A DNA stretch of 64,000 bases from contig JAITYX010000065.1 of assembly GCA_021018815.1 (NCBI GenBank), positions 977,001 to 1,041,000 on the forward strand, read 5' to 3'. This DNA comes from Talinum fruticosum. Lineage: Eukaryota; Streptophyta; Magnoliopsida; Caryophyllales; Talinaceae. The notes below the pieces were generated by a model that saw only the letters and a program-made list of their open reading frames with translations, was not told the DNA's origin and did no database searches. Below are positions 10,024 through 20,443 of this stretch, in pieces. A program made the position numbers and the translations under genes. Positions within the stretch are counted from its first letter, which is position 1, and every line of letters starts with the position of its first letter.

Positions 10024-11878
10024 TCATCCTCTTCCTTTTCCTCTTCCTCTTCCTCTTCCTCTTGTGGTTGTACTTGGTCGACGGTGTGATCCGGATGCTT
10101 GCTGAGACCGAAGAAATTTATTTATACATGCTATTGGCTCAGCGTAACTATCGACCTTTTCTTTTAGTCGCCTATTTTCCAACCCAAGCACCCGAGCATG
10201 CTCAATCCATTGATGTAACTTAAAAGTTAAATTATGCACTCGTTGCTCTCAAATCCGAGTCATCCGGAGTAGAAGCTTTCGGTGATTTGAAGGACATGGT
10301 TGGTTTGAAGTTTTTAGCCTCGGATCCAAGTCCAAAAATGAGACCTTTCTTGTTCGCATCGGCTTTGACCCACAACTCATGTTGTGAAGGGGTGGAGACA
10401 TGATCCTCGGAAGAGTTGGGGTCATCACTAGAAGGTTGAGTGTTTTGCAACTCTTCCCACTCTTTTTGAAACTTGTCCTGAATATAATATAAATATTTGA
10501 GGCATGTAAATATCGAGAGGTTGTTAACGAAAACCATAGATTGAAAAATATGAAAATTGCATATATAAGGTTACTCACATAAACGGCCTTGGATTTTGGT
10601 CGACCCATTCGTCCTTTTTTGTTTTGTTGGTATGTGAAAATAGTTGGGTTGGTGGAGGCTGAACTCTTTTAAGCTCCTTCATCTAAATAAAAAAAAGTTT
10701 GTAGAGAAGCAATTTACTAATATGAACATGTTAATAGTTGCATGCGTAATCATTAATAAAGGGGTATGTACCTATCGCCGCTTATGCTCCGTCATAGGGA
10801 TTGAGCCACATGTATGGAGCGATGAACCAAGTCCCCCTTGATCAGCATGGCGGTTTTTCGAGCCTCGCTCACGGAACTTCTTGTAGTCGGCAGCTTCCCA
10901 ATATTCGACCAACTCCCGCCAGTAATTGTCACCCAACCATTTCGACTTCTTCTTATTTTTCCTCGCCTTCAGCATGAAATCCTTTAATCGATCACTTCCT
11001 TTCTTTTCAAAATTTCTTCTTATTTGGACTTCAACAGTTGGAGAGCAAGTGAAAATTTTTTATATAAATAAAAAGTAAATATGTAAGTTATGAAATTATA
11101 ATATAATGTTCGAACATGCACAATAAGTCATTATATTCTCTAAAATTTAGAAAATTAAAGATTTGTCATTACCTTAAACTCGGAAAACCAATGATCACGT
11201 TGTGATCGAGGAAGTTTACCCCATGTAGGCCAAGCTCCGTCGTACTTGCTTTTGAAGATGTGGGAAATCGTACCCACAACTTTGTCAATGGGGAAGAACC
11301 TAAACAAGAAACATTAAAAATAGTTAGTTCTACTAATAAACTATTATGCTTAATTTATTTTATTACTTATTATCATACTTACCCTTCACCATCCGGCTCA
11401 ATTCGAATCTTTTCTCAGCTGCTAGCACTGCTTGATTCAAGACTAGGATGCTCGTTCCCTGCATCGGTTGGCCCATTATTTGTAGGCCTTTGTGGTGGCC
11501 TTTGTTCGGCACCAACGTGGATGCGTGGTACATTATTTATACTATATTGGTGATATGCATATGTAGCGGCCGATGGGTTTGAGTACATATGGGAGTGCTG
11601 AGAATATGTAGGGCTTGGGATGAAAGACCCACCCATTGGGCTTTGCATGTGTGGGATGTTTGAGGGTTGAAAAAAGGAGGGTTGGGAATAAATGACCCCC
11701 CATTGGAGTTTGGTTGTAAGGGGAGTATGGAGATAGTGCTCCACCTACAGGAGATTGAAAGTTATGAGGGTTTTGAGAGGGGTAGAAGTGCTCACATCAT
11801 TACCTTCCCCATCGGTAGTGGTGTTTCTAGCCCTTCCCGAGTAGCTGATCTTTTGGACCTGCCTCTACCTCTCTCCAT
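10024..11878 (-). pseudogene. TNPA-like CACTA gene (plant transposase 24-like)
   Basis: This is the accessory DNA-binding protein of the CACTA element. The reading starts at 11,878 (MERGRGRSKRS) and passes through a Pro/Ser/Tyr-rich segment (IPHMQSPMGGS) to a splice donor at 11,382. The next exon, about 11,299-11,173, has acceptor TTGTTTAG and donor GTAATG and encodes GTISHIFKSKYDGAWPTW and LPRSQRDHWFSEFK. Then come exons near 11,040-10,772 (RLKDFMLKARKNKKK, KWLGDNYWRELVEYW), 10,682-10,579 and 10,477 onward, ending in a helix (ENRRLKEKVD) and an RG-rich tail at 10,024. This resembles the plant Transposase_24 (Ptta/En/Spm) family. Frameshifts lie in a G run near 11,690 and near 10,240, so it is probably broken, though lightly. 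Confidence 0.75.
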
Positions 11879-12139
11879 TTTTCTGAACATAAACAACATA
11901 AAAACACTATTAGTAAACATCCAACGGTTCAAGTGATTCCATATAAAACAACATATAAACAATAGTAAACATATAAACATATAAGCGTTAGATATAAATA
12001 TTCTTCTATGAATATGACGCTTCTTCTCATTTCACCTTCATTACATTAATAAGAATTCATTTGATTACAACATAAATGAAAGTTATACAATATAAAACAA
12101 ACCCAAAAAAAGAACATCATTAACTAGCCATCATCCTCA

Positions 12140-15100
12140 TCATCGAGTATCATCATCGTCTTCTTCACTATCCTCTTCGGCATCATTGAATATGATATGT
12201 TCTTCTTCGTCATCGGTGATGTTATCATCATCCCATTCACCTTCTTCATCTTCTTCACCATCCTCTTCTTCACTAACATCCTCAATCTCATCTTCTCGGC
12301 TTAAAATAATATCATCAACTAATTCTTCTGCTGAGATTGAGTTATCAACCAAAGTGTACGGCAAAGTTTCTATTATAGGATTGATTGTACCCATACTATC
12401 CTCTTGGAATGCAAGAGGAATAGTATATTGGTCATCAACCCGGACCGTGGTTTTGATGCTACTACGACGAACCAATTTAGTTTTTCTGTAGGGACCCCTT
12501 GTGGATATGACATATAATACACCCGAGTTGCAGTACTAGCAAATATGAAAGGATTGTACTTACGATAACGCCTTGTACGATGCACTTCAACATACGAACT
12601 AAATTTATGGCACCGAGTTCCCCGAGGACGACTAGGGTCAAACCAATCGCATTTAAACAAGCACACACCTTTTTATTGGTTCACCAACATATTCAACTTG
12701 AACTGCTTCTTGCAAGATGCCATAGTAATTATTTTGAACATGTCCTCCATCGGTTCCTTTCACACGGACACCACAATTGAAGGTCATCCTCCCTTCATTT
12801 CAAGCCTCGATATGAAATAACATTCCATTCACCGTGCATGCTGTCCATGTTTTACTCTCCTTAAAGGACCTTGAGCTAATTGCATCAAGTAAACATGTTT
12901 TTCATCATGATATACTTGATAACAATGAATCTGTGTCAATAACATAATGTTTGTTTAGTTTATTAAAATTGAACAACCAATACTAGTAAATTTGAGGCAC
13001 AAGCAATAAGTATTAATATATGATACTCACAGCTCCTTTGAACCACTCTTCAAACTCACTTTCCACCATTGCATCAATCACGAGCATCACTAACATCACC
13101 ATACATTGCTCGCTTTTGGTGTTCGAAGAGGCTGAGTTCAAAGATTTTATTAATATGACATCATCATTTTGAATAAACTATAAATTTATTGAAACGAGTG
13201 TTGAATAGGAGAAGATAACTCAAGGTAAGGTTTAATTTCGGAACAGTTCAAGTAAAACATGGACATGTGCAACCGTCTTTTCCTTGTCATCAAGGAAAGG
13301 CGGATTGCACTTCCCAATTAGAGCACCTTCTGGTATGAATACTGAAAGAGTAGGATTGTGGTATGGAACTTCGCTGTCTCTATTTCGTCGACTTCTAGTG
13401 CGCATACAAGGCACGTTAGAGCCGAAATAGTAAGATGCAAAATGTGTTTCTTCAAATCGTGCGTACTTTTCAGCGATACTCCCTTCGAGCTTCGATTTGT
13501 TTCCTATGGATCTCTTCAATCGGCCCAAGAACCTCTCAAATGGATACATCCACCGGTATTTTACCGGACCACCCAATTTTGCTTCCTTCGCCAAATGAAC
13601 AGGCAAGTGTTCCATCACATTGAAGAACCCAGGAGGAAATATTGTTTCCAATTTACAAGTGTTATTGAAATATTTCGATGCATTTGCTCTAACTCCACAT
13701 CCTGTAAAACGGATGAGCAAAGGTTCTTGAAGAACTCACTAATTTCAATGAGAGGCACTAAAACCTCTTCCGGAGTGCACTAAATGCTATTGGAAGAAGA
13801 CTCTCCATGAAAACATGACAATCATGACTTTTCATGGTATGGAACTTAGTAGAGTTTGGGTTGACAAGGTATGAAATGTTAGAACAAGTAATCATCTCGC
13901 ATTTTCAACTCTCTTGCCCATTCACATATTGCCCTCTTCCGCTCCAATATAAACATATATTTCACCTTCGGTTTGAGAATTTTACCATTGACTCCATGCT
14001 TTAAATTCAACTCTACACGATCACACAACTTTTTCAAATCCATTTTTGCCTTGATATCATCCTTTGTTTTACCAGGAATATCCATAACGAGTGTTAATTA
14101 TATTCTCAAAAAGTTATTTTCAATGTGCATCACATCTAAGTTGTGGCGAAGCAATTGATCTTTCCAATATGGAAGCTCCAAAAATATGCTTTGTTTTGTC
14201 CAATTGTGATCCTTTTTGAACCTCGAAATGATAATTTCTTGCTCTTACGTTACTTTGGGAAACCTTTCAACTCATTGTTTTATTTCTTCCCCTGTATATC
14301 GACGAGGAGGACCCGAATGTATGATTTTTCCTTTTATAAACGATGTGCTATTCCTTCGGAACGAGTGACTTCGGGGCAAAAACCACCGATGGAAATCAAA
14401 CCATGAAAATTTTCAGCCATTTCTAAGTTTCAATGCTTTTTTTGATTCATACATACCGGGCATGACATGGCACCATGCGTACTCCATCCGGACAACATAC
14501 CATAGGCCGAGAAATCATTAATGGTCCACATCAACGCAGCCTTCATGAGAAAGTTCTCACCTTTTGAAATAACATATGTTTCAACACCATCTTCCCATAG
14601 TGTTTTCAACTCATCAATAAGAGGTTGCAAGTACACATCAATTTTATTTTTGGATTTTTCGGCTCCGGTATGATACATGTCAAGAACATATAAGGCATCG
14701 TCATGCATAACTCGGTGGTAGATTATAAGGCGTAACAACGATCGGCCAGATTGAATAAGACCTTGAAGGTTGGCTGAATGGATTAAACCCATCCGCGCAC
14801 AAACCAAGTCTAATATTTCTAGGTTCATTAGCAAATTCGGGGTGAACTCTATCAAAATGTTTCCATGCCTCACCATCCGAAGGATGATAGAGGACACCAT
14901 CGTCTCTTACATTCTCATAATGCCATCTCATGTGCTCTGCTACGGTTTTTGAAGCAAACAAGCGCTGAAGTCTTGGTATTAATGGCAAGTAATGCATTCT
15001 TGCAAATGGAGTTCTTTGACGTTTGCCTTGTCTTTCCCTTTGACGCTTCCATCTCACATGACCACAAAACTTGCATGAATCAAGATTAATGTCCTCTTTG

Positions 15101-15810
15101 TAGAACCCTTGTCGACAACAATGAATTTTTGAACATCCATCCTAAGATTTTTAATGACCTTCTTTGCATGGTGAATGTCACGAGGAACTCGGTTATCGGG
15201 CGGACAAATCTCCTTCATAAGTTGAGCAATTTCATTAAAGAAATTTTGAGGCATGTTGTAGTCGGACTTGATGCTCAACATTCTAACGGTGGCGGACAAC
15301 TCGAGTGTGAGTTTCATTTCCTACCCATAAAGGTTGTTGCGCAGCCTCAACCATATTAAAGAAACTTTGGGCATGGGTATTTGGAGGCTCACTTGTAGAG
15401 TTTTGATTTGAGATCATGGCATCCGTGACCATATCATTCATACGGTCGATATTTGTTTCTACATCGCCGTAATTCATATAATTGGCGCCACATTCGTCGT
15501 TGAATATGTTAGAAGCCATTGTTTGATCCTCATGTAAATGAGGATCTATTTCTCCACGACTAGTCCAATACCAATAGCTTGGAAGAAAACCATATTGATA
15601 AAGGTGCAACTTAACTTCATCGGGATCCTTATAATTCCGATTTCCGCATTTGCGACATGGACACCTATATTGTTGATTATGTACAAATTCTGATTGGCTT
15701 CTAGCATGTGCATCAAACTCCTCAACCCCGTCTAAAAACTCTTGTCTATACCCAACTCTACAAGGTAATAACCTACGATACATCCATCTACGATGCGTAG
15801 GCCCGTCCAT
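12140..15810 (-). pseudogene. TNP2-like CACTA transposase
   Basis: This is the catalytic transposase of the element. The start is taken at 15,810 (MDGPTHRRWMYRR), which opens a transposase-associated zinc domain with CPCRKCGN. Further on are ELSATVRMLSIKSDYN, KFCGHVRWKRQ, LGLCADGFNPF, PLIDELKTLWEDGVE, GWSTHGAMSCPVC and the NLDVMHIE/NFFEN block, together the Tnp2 core. A DUF4218-like domain follows at 13,720-13,232 (FNVMEHLPVHLAKEA, YRWMYPFERFLG). Then come a DUF4216-like domain at about 12,780-12,480 (LFKCDWFDPSRPRGTR, RYRKYNPFIFA) and a very acidic Asp/Glu tail to the stop at 12,140. At least five frame changes (near 15,310, 15,126, 14,700 and 14,430, among others) make it a pseudogene. An intron probably lies between the DUF4218-like and DUF4216-like parts. 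Confidence 0.88.
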
Positions 15811-16451
15811 ATATATTCGATTGACATTTAACAATTTATTAAATTATTAGTTAATAATACCAATACATGGAGATGTTATATGATTACATATTTTCTATAA
15901 TGAACATAATCTATATATAACCATTATGTATTTAACATATATTTTTTATTATACATAAATTTCTTTAATTTCTATATTTTACTCGTAAATAGTTATATCA
16001 TAACTAAACTAATCATACCTAATTAGCATAAATAAACTCATATCAATATAATTAAACTAATCATACCTATAATGATACCTAATTAGCATAAACAACCTCA
16101 CCCAAATAAATAACAAACAATTACACATATATAAATCACAAAAAACATTTACCTCAACTTCAACAATAATGTTCAACAAATCCAACACAATTGCACATTT
16201 TTTCTTTTCAAATTCATTCATAAACAACATTAATTTTCAAAAAATTACATTGATTCATCAATTTCAAGTTACATTTTTAAAAACCCTAAATCTAACTTCA
16301 ATAACATTTACTCCATAAATAACACAATTGCACATTTTTCTTTTCAAATTCATTCACAAACAACATTAATTTGCAACAAATTACATATATTCATCACTTT
16401 CAATTTCAATTTTATAAAACCATAAATATAATAAAAATCAACAAAACCATA
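15811..16451 (-). other. CACTA probable first intron, AT-rich
   Basis: About 640 bp of AT-rich sequence separates the leader exon from the transposase start. A good donor, GAAG^GTATGG, lies at 16,452 on the minus strand. The acceptor cannot be fixed by eye. Two near-copies of TTGCACATTTTTTCTTTTC lie at about 16,190 and 16,330. I see no coding signal. Confidence 0.45.
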
Positions 16452-16800
16452 CCTTCAAAGAATGAGCGGCGAGTAGCGGCGGCACAGCGGCGACGGCAGC
16501 AGCGGCGGTGCGTCGGCGGCGTCCTCCACCCGAGCAGCAGCAGCGGTGGGACACGGGTGGGGAGCAACCAAGGAGAACACTGAAGTCTTCGGCCTTCGTG
16601 TTCCACAAGCGGCGGAGGAAGGGCGGCGGCCGACCGGAGGGGAGGGCGATGAAGGCGGGGGCGAATCGGCGGCGGGAGTGGGGGTTGGGGGTGGTGAATC
16701 GACGGCAGCGGGGTTAACGCTCGGAACCTCAACTCTCTCTCTCTCTCTTTGCTCTGTGAAGTTCGGTCGGCCGAAGGCCGGATCTGGATTTACTAATAAT
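16452..16800 (-). promoter_or_regulatory. CACTA GC-rich leader and promoter side
   Basis: This is the most GC-rich stretch of the window, with many GGCGG and GGCAGC words and a (CT)n tract near 16,733-16,748. It lies between the right subterminal repeats and a splice donor, on the 5' side of both minus-strand genes. That fits a non-coding leader exon shared by the element's transcripts, as in En/Spm. Open frames here on both strands (such as 16,412-16,732) are products of the GC bias. No TATA box is evident. Confidence 0.5.
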
Positions 16801-17160
16801 TAGCGACGGAACAGATCCGTCGCTGTTCAGTCGCTATTAAAAAATTTCCATGAGCGATGGAACAACGAACGAACAATTCCGTTGCTAACTACTAAATTAA
16901 TTTGATTTTTTTTTTGGGTTTTCTGTCATCTCGAAATATTGGCCTCTCCCTAGCGACGGATTAGTGACTGAATCCGTCGCTAAGTGTTTCAATGACGAAA
17001 TAGCGACTGAATTTTCGGTCGTCGATTCTAAATTAGCGACAGATGCCTTATTATGTCGCTAAGTCCGTTGATGTCCGACACAAGTGTCATTTTTTATCGG
17101 TTTCCGTCGCTGATTCCGTCGGTATGTGGCGATGGAATTGTTTCCGTCGCTATTAAGCGG
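16801..17160. repeat. CACTA right subterminal repeat cluster
   Basis: Repeated AGCGACGGA, TCCGTCGCT and variants (AGCGACTGAA, AGCGACAGA) lie in both orientations, mirroring the left cluster. The motifs are less densely tandem than on the left. Confidence 0.82.
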
Positions 17161-17173
17161 CTTTGTAGTAGTG
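17161..17173 (-). repeat. CACTA right terminal inverted repeat
   Basis: CTTTGTAGTAGTG is the inverse of the left end with one mismatch; CTT follows at once. Confidence 0.9.
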
Positions 17174-18036
17174 CTTCATCCAAAGTACTTGAGTTAGTTC
17201 ATATGGATTTGTGTGGTGAAATTCTTGTGAAAAGCCTAGGAGTTAAATCATATGTACTTGTTATTGTTGATGATTATTCACGATTTACCTAGGTGCGTTC
17301 TCTCGAAGAACAAGAGTGAAGCCTTACGATAGTTCACTAAGATATGTAGGAGAATTCAAGTGGAGTTTGAGATTCGGATCAAAAGAATTTGAACTAACCA
17401 TGCAAGGGAGTTTGACTACTCGGAATTTGCACATTATGTGACAAGAATGCCATCTCCCACAACTTCTCTACACCAAGAACTTCTCAACAAAATGGAGTAC
17501 TGGAGAGAAAAACATAACTCTTGAAGAAATAGGAAGGACCATGATGATTGAAAATGATCTACCCTACTATTTCTAGGCTGAGGCGATCGACACAACAAAC
17601 TATACACTCAACGGATGCCTCATATGACCTATCTTGAAGAAGACACCCTATGAACTATACAAGGGAAAGAAACCCAATATCTCCTACTTCGGACCATTTG
17701 GATATAAATGCTTTGTGCATGACAATGGTAAGGAACATCTAACTAAGTTTGATGCTAGATCGGATGAAGCTATATTTCTTGGTTACACATCTCATAATAA
17801 AGCTTATCGAATTTTTAACAAAAGGACTAACAAAGTGGAAGAAATTACCTACGCTATCTTTGATGAGATTGATCTTAGTAGGATAAGTGAATCCACATTT
17901 TCAGATCTCAAGCTTAACGAGAGATGAAGATGACATTGTTAAAGTTGAGCTCGAGTCGGAATAGGATAGAGGAACCGAGGCAACTCGGAACAAGAAAACT
18001 TAGAATGTCAGTAACTCATAATGAACAAGTTCAACA
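17174..18036 (+). pseudogene. Copia B integrase, downstream half
   Basis: The reading resumes after the CACTA element with SSKVLELVHMDLCG (start of the integrase core with the first catalytic Asp), SYVLVIVDDYSRFT, a region around EFDYSEFA and TLEEIGRTMMI. It then goes on to KKTPYELYKGKKPNISYF, FGYKCFVHDNGK and IFLGYTSHNKAYRIFN, the C-terminal GKGYR-like module of copia integrases. The open piece 17,634-17,927 is intact; upstream there are stops and frameshifts. Integrase inserts element DNA into the genome; this copy is dead. Confidence 0.85.
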
Positions 18037-18039
18037 GCT

Positions 18040-19200
18040 AGCCTAGAATGTTGAAGAACAAGCCAATGCAGAGGCTCAGCAAGAACAACCAACTAAAGAT
18101 CTGCCTATTCAACCAACAAACTTGGTGAATCGGAGGATAGGTAGAGCTTTCAAGTATGCATCTCGTCACCCACCCGAGAACATACTTTGTAATATCACAC
18201 ATAGGGGTAAGAACTCGATGTTCTTTGCATAATCTGTGTGCATCTTCCGCTTTCATATGATTAACAGAACTTAAAAATGCACTAGAAGCCTTAAATGAGG
18301 CTGAATGGGTGAAGGCCATGCAAAAAGAGCTCAATCAATTTGAAAGAAACCAAGTCTAGACTCGACCAAATGACCTTCTGACCATCCAAGTAATAGAAAC
18401 CAAATGGGTTTTCAAGAACAAACTTAATGAGGAAAGGTTGGTAGTCATAAATATGGCTAGACCGATTGCTTAGGGGTATAACCAAGAGAAGGGAATTGAT
18501 TTTGGGGAAACCTTTGCACCTGTTGCTAGGATTGAGGCAATCAAAATTCTCTTAGCATCTCGCATCTAGTATGAACATTAAGCTTTCTCAAATGGATGTC
18601 AACTGTGCATTTCTAAATGGTTATATTCAAAAAAGGTTTATGTTGAGCAACCCCTAGATTAGAAAACTCAAAATTTCCAAATTATGTTTTCAAGTTGCAA
18701 AAGGCTTTATATGGTCTTAAACAAGCTCCCAAAGCTTGGTATGAAAGACTGTGCGGTTTCTTAGTTGAAAATGATTTCAAAAGAGGTCGGATTGACAAAA
18801 CCGTTTTCATAAAAACCAAGGGGAATGATTTTCTTATCATTCAAATTTATGTTGATGATATCATTTTTGGAGCTACTAATAAAACTCTATGCCAAGAGTT
18901 TCCTTAGTTGATGAGACAGGAGGTCCAAATGAGTATGATGGGAGAACTCAATTTCTTTCTTGATCTACAAATCAAACAAGAGAAGGATGGCATCTATCTC
19001 CATCAATCTAATACACTAAGGAGCTATTGAAGAACTACAAGCTAAAAGATGTGAAGCATGCAACAACACCTATGAGTAGTAGTTTGAAACTAGACATAGA
19101 CGAGAAAGGTAAAATTGTAGATCGAAACTCTACAGAGGTATGATTGGATCATTGCGTTATCTCACATCTATTAGGCTAGATATCATGTTTAGTGTCTCCC
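18040..19200 (+). pseudogene. Copia B reverse transcriptase
   Basis: Copia RT landmarks appear in order: a lead-in similar to [68 protein letters not shown] and IYVDDIIFGATN. The catalytic YVDD at about 18,848-18,859 is intact, unlike in the other copia copies here. SMMGELNFFL and DVKHATTPMS follow. The open piece 18,695-18,907 covers palm and active site. Frameshifts and stops elsewhere disable it. Confidence 0.87.
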
Positions 19201-19299
19201 TTTGTGTAAGATTTCAAGCTAATCCCAAAGAATCACGTTAGATATCTTTGTGTTATCTACTACGGTAAAGAGAATTTTTAGATATCTTGCAAAGACTTA

Positions 19300-19806
19300 G
19301 AATCTTGGCCTATGGTTTTCAAAGGACTTAGAACTAACTCTCACTGGATACTTAGATGCTAATTGTGCTGGATACAAAGTTAATAGAAAGAGCACATTAG
19401 GAGCATGCCAATTTCTTGGTCAATCCCTTATCTCCTAGCACTCGGAGAAGCAAAACTCGATTCGTTGTATCAACTGCTGAGGCTGAGTAAATTGCAGCTG
19501 GAGCTTGCTGTGCTCAGATTCTCTGAATCAAGCAGACACTTGAAGGATCTTGGATTATCATTCAAATCTATCCCAATCAAGTGTGACAATCAAAGTGTAA
19601 TCAACATCACCAAGAATATAGTTCAACACTCAAAGACAAAGCATACCGAGGCCAGGTATCATTTTCTGAGAGACTTTTACGTGAAAGGTGATATTGAACT
19701 TGAACTTATTCTTACTAAATTTCGGTTAGCTGATATTTTCACTAAGCCTCTTAGTGAGGATCAGTTTTGCTTTATTAGGAATGAACTTAGAATGATTAAT
19801 GCATGA
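19300..19806 (+). pseudogene. Copia B RNase H
   Basis: The reading runs through a GYLDANCAGYKVNRKST-like block, CQFLGQSLIS, the AEAEYIAAGACCAQ equivalent in a shifted frame, PIKCDNQSVINITKN (catalytic Asp region), KTKHTEARYHFLRD, DIFTKPLSEDQF and FIRNELRMINA to a stop at 19,806. The last open piece is 19,405-19,806. This is the C-terminal end of pol; the frame is broken upstream. Confidence 0.83.
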
Positions 19807-20443
19807 TTATAGGATTTATTGCTTGAGTTAGTTTTTCATGATTGAATGATATACGCCTTGATTAGATACAAATAGATAAGTTGACTCAAAATGAGACTGA
19901 GCTATGCATTATAGAATTTCCGAGTGTTCTAAGTCACTCGGACACTTTATTGAGTTAGACTCAAATTATAAGCAAAATGGACATAAAAATTCTAAGGTCA
20001 TCTCTACATAAATGGAGAATCTCATAAATGTTTTTGAAAACTCTTTCTTCTCTCTCTTTCTCGTCACACGAACAGTGAACATAGACTATCCATTGGAAGA
20101 AAGTCGTTGGAGAAACTAGCCATTATTGTGCGGAACGACTCAACTGTCCGAGAACCATTGCTTGGTATTCGAGTCGGAAAGTCGATTGGAAGACTTTTGT
20201 ACAATAGCACTGCATCACTTTCTTTTCTTCACTTACCAACTTATTGCTCGCACCCTTGCTCATTTTGCTCTCACCCTTGCTCATTTTGCTCTCACCCTTG
20301 CTTATTTTGCTCTCAAACTCTTTCTCACTCACTCGTGTTCTCTCTCCGATTCTCAAGTCTCTTTGTTACGTCTCCGATTCTCAAGTCTCTTTGTTCTCTA
20401 TTCTCTCTCTACCCTCTCTCTACTCTCTAATCTCTTCGCAAAC
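19807..20443 (+). other. Copia B pol-ORF3 spacer with promoter relic and 21-bp repeats
   Basis: The spacer holds a pyrimidine-rich tract at about 20,040-20,062 and a box GTCGTTGGA near 20,102 corresponding to GAACCGTTGGA-type sites in C. TACAATAG at 20,200-20,207 aligns with the TATAAATA box of D and C. Three 21-bp tandem copies of CACCCTTGCTCATTTTGCTCT follow at 20,251-20,313. No gene lies here. Confidence 0.5.
20251..20313. repeat. 21-bp tandem repeat, three copies
   Basis: CACCCTTGCTCATTTTGCTCT is repeated at 20,251, 20,272 and 20,293, with one change in the third copy. The equivalent spacers in C and D lack it. Confidence 0.9.

Larger units (their letters stand above)
9332..17173 (-). 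mobile_element. Complete CACTA (En/Spm-like) transposon, 7,842 bp
   Basis: The left end reads CACTACTAGAAAG and the right end, in reverse complement, CACTACTACAAAG, so the terminal inverted repeats match at 12 of 13 bases. Both ends are flanked by CTT, and the copia integrase resumes across the site. Beneath each end lie about 350 bp packed with AGCGACGGA / TCCGTCGCT motifs. Inside are two minus-strand genes: a TNP2-like transposase (15,810-12,140) and a TNPA-like gene (11,878-10,024). That is the two-product layout known from En/Spm. The ends look fresh but the transposase gene has frameshifts, so it would need help from another copy to move. Confidence 0.93.

Noticed and set aside
10249..10608. 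Minus-strand 119-codon frame as a separate gene
   Set aside because: It is an alternative frame across an intron and exon of the TNPA-like gene; splice signals favour the other frame.
12186..12491. Plus-strand Ser-rich frame of 101 codons
   Set aside because: It is the antisense of the Asp/Glu-rich tail of the TNP2-like gene.
13358..13783. Plus-strand frame of 141 codons
   Set aside because: It is the antisense shadow of the DUF4218-like domain on the minus strand.
16412..16803. Overlapping open frames on both strands (106, 69 and 85 codons) as genes
   Set aside because: They arise from the strong GC bias of the CACTA leader; Arg/Pro/Gly-rich translations show no domain and the stretch sits 5' of the transposase splice donor.
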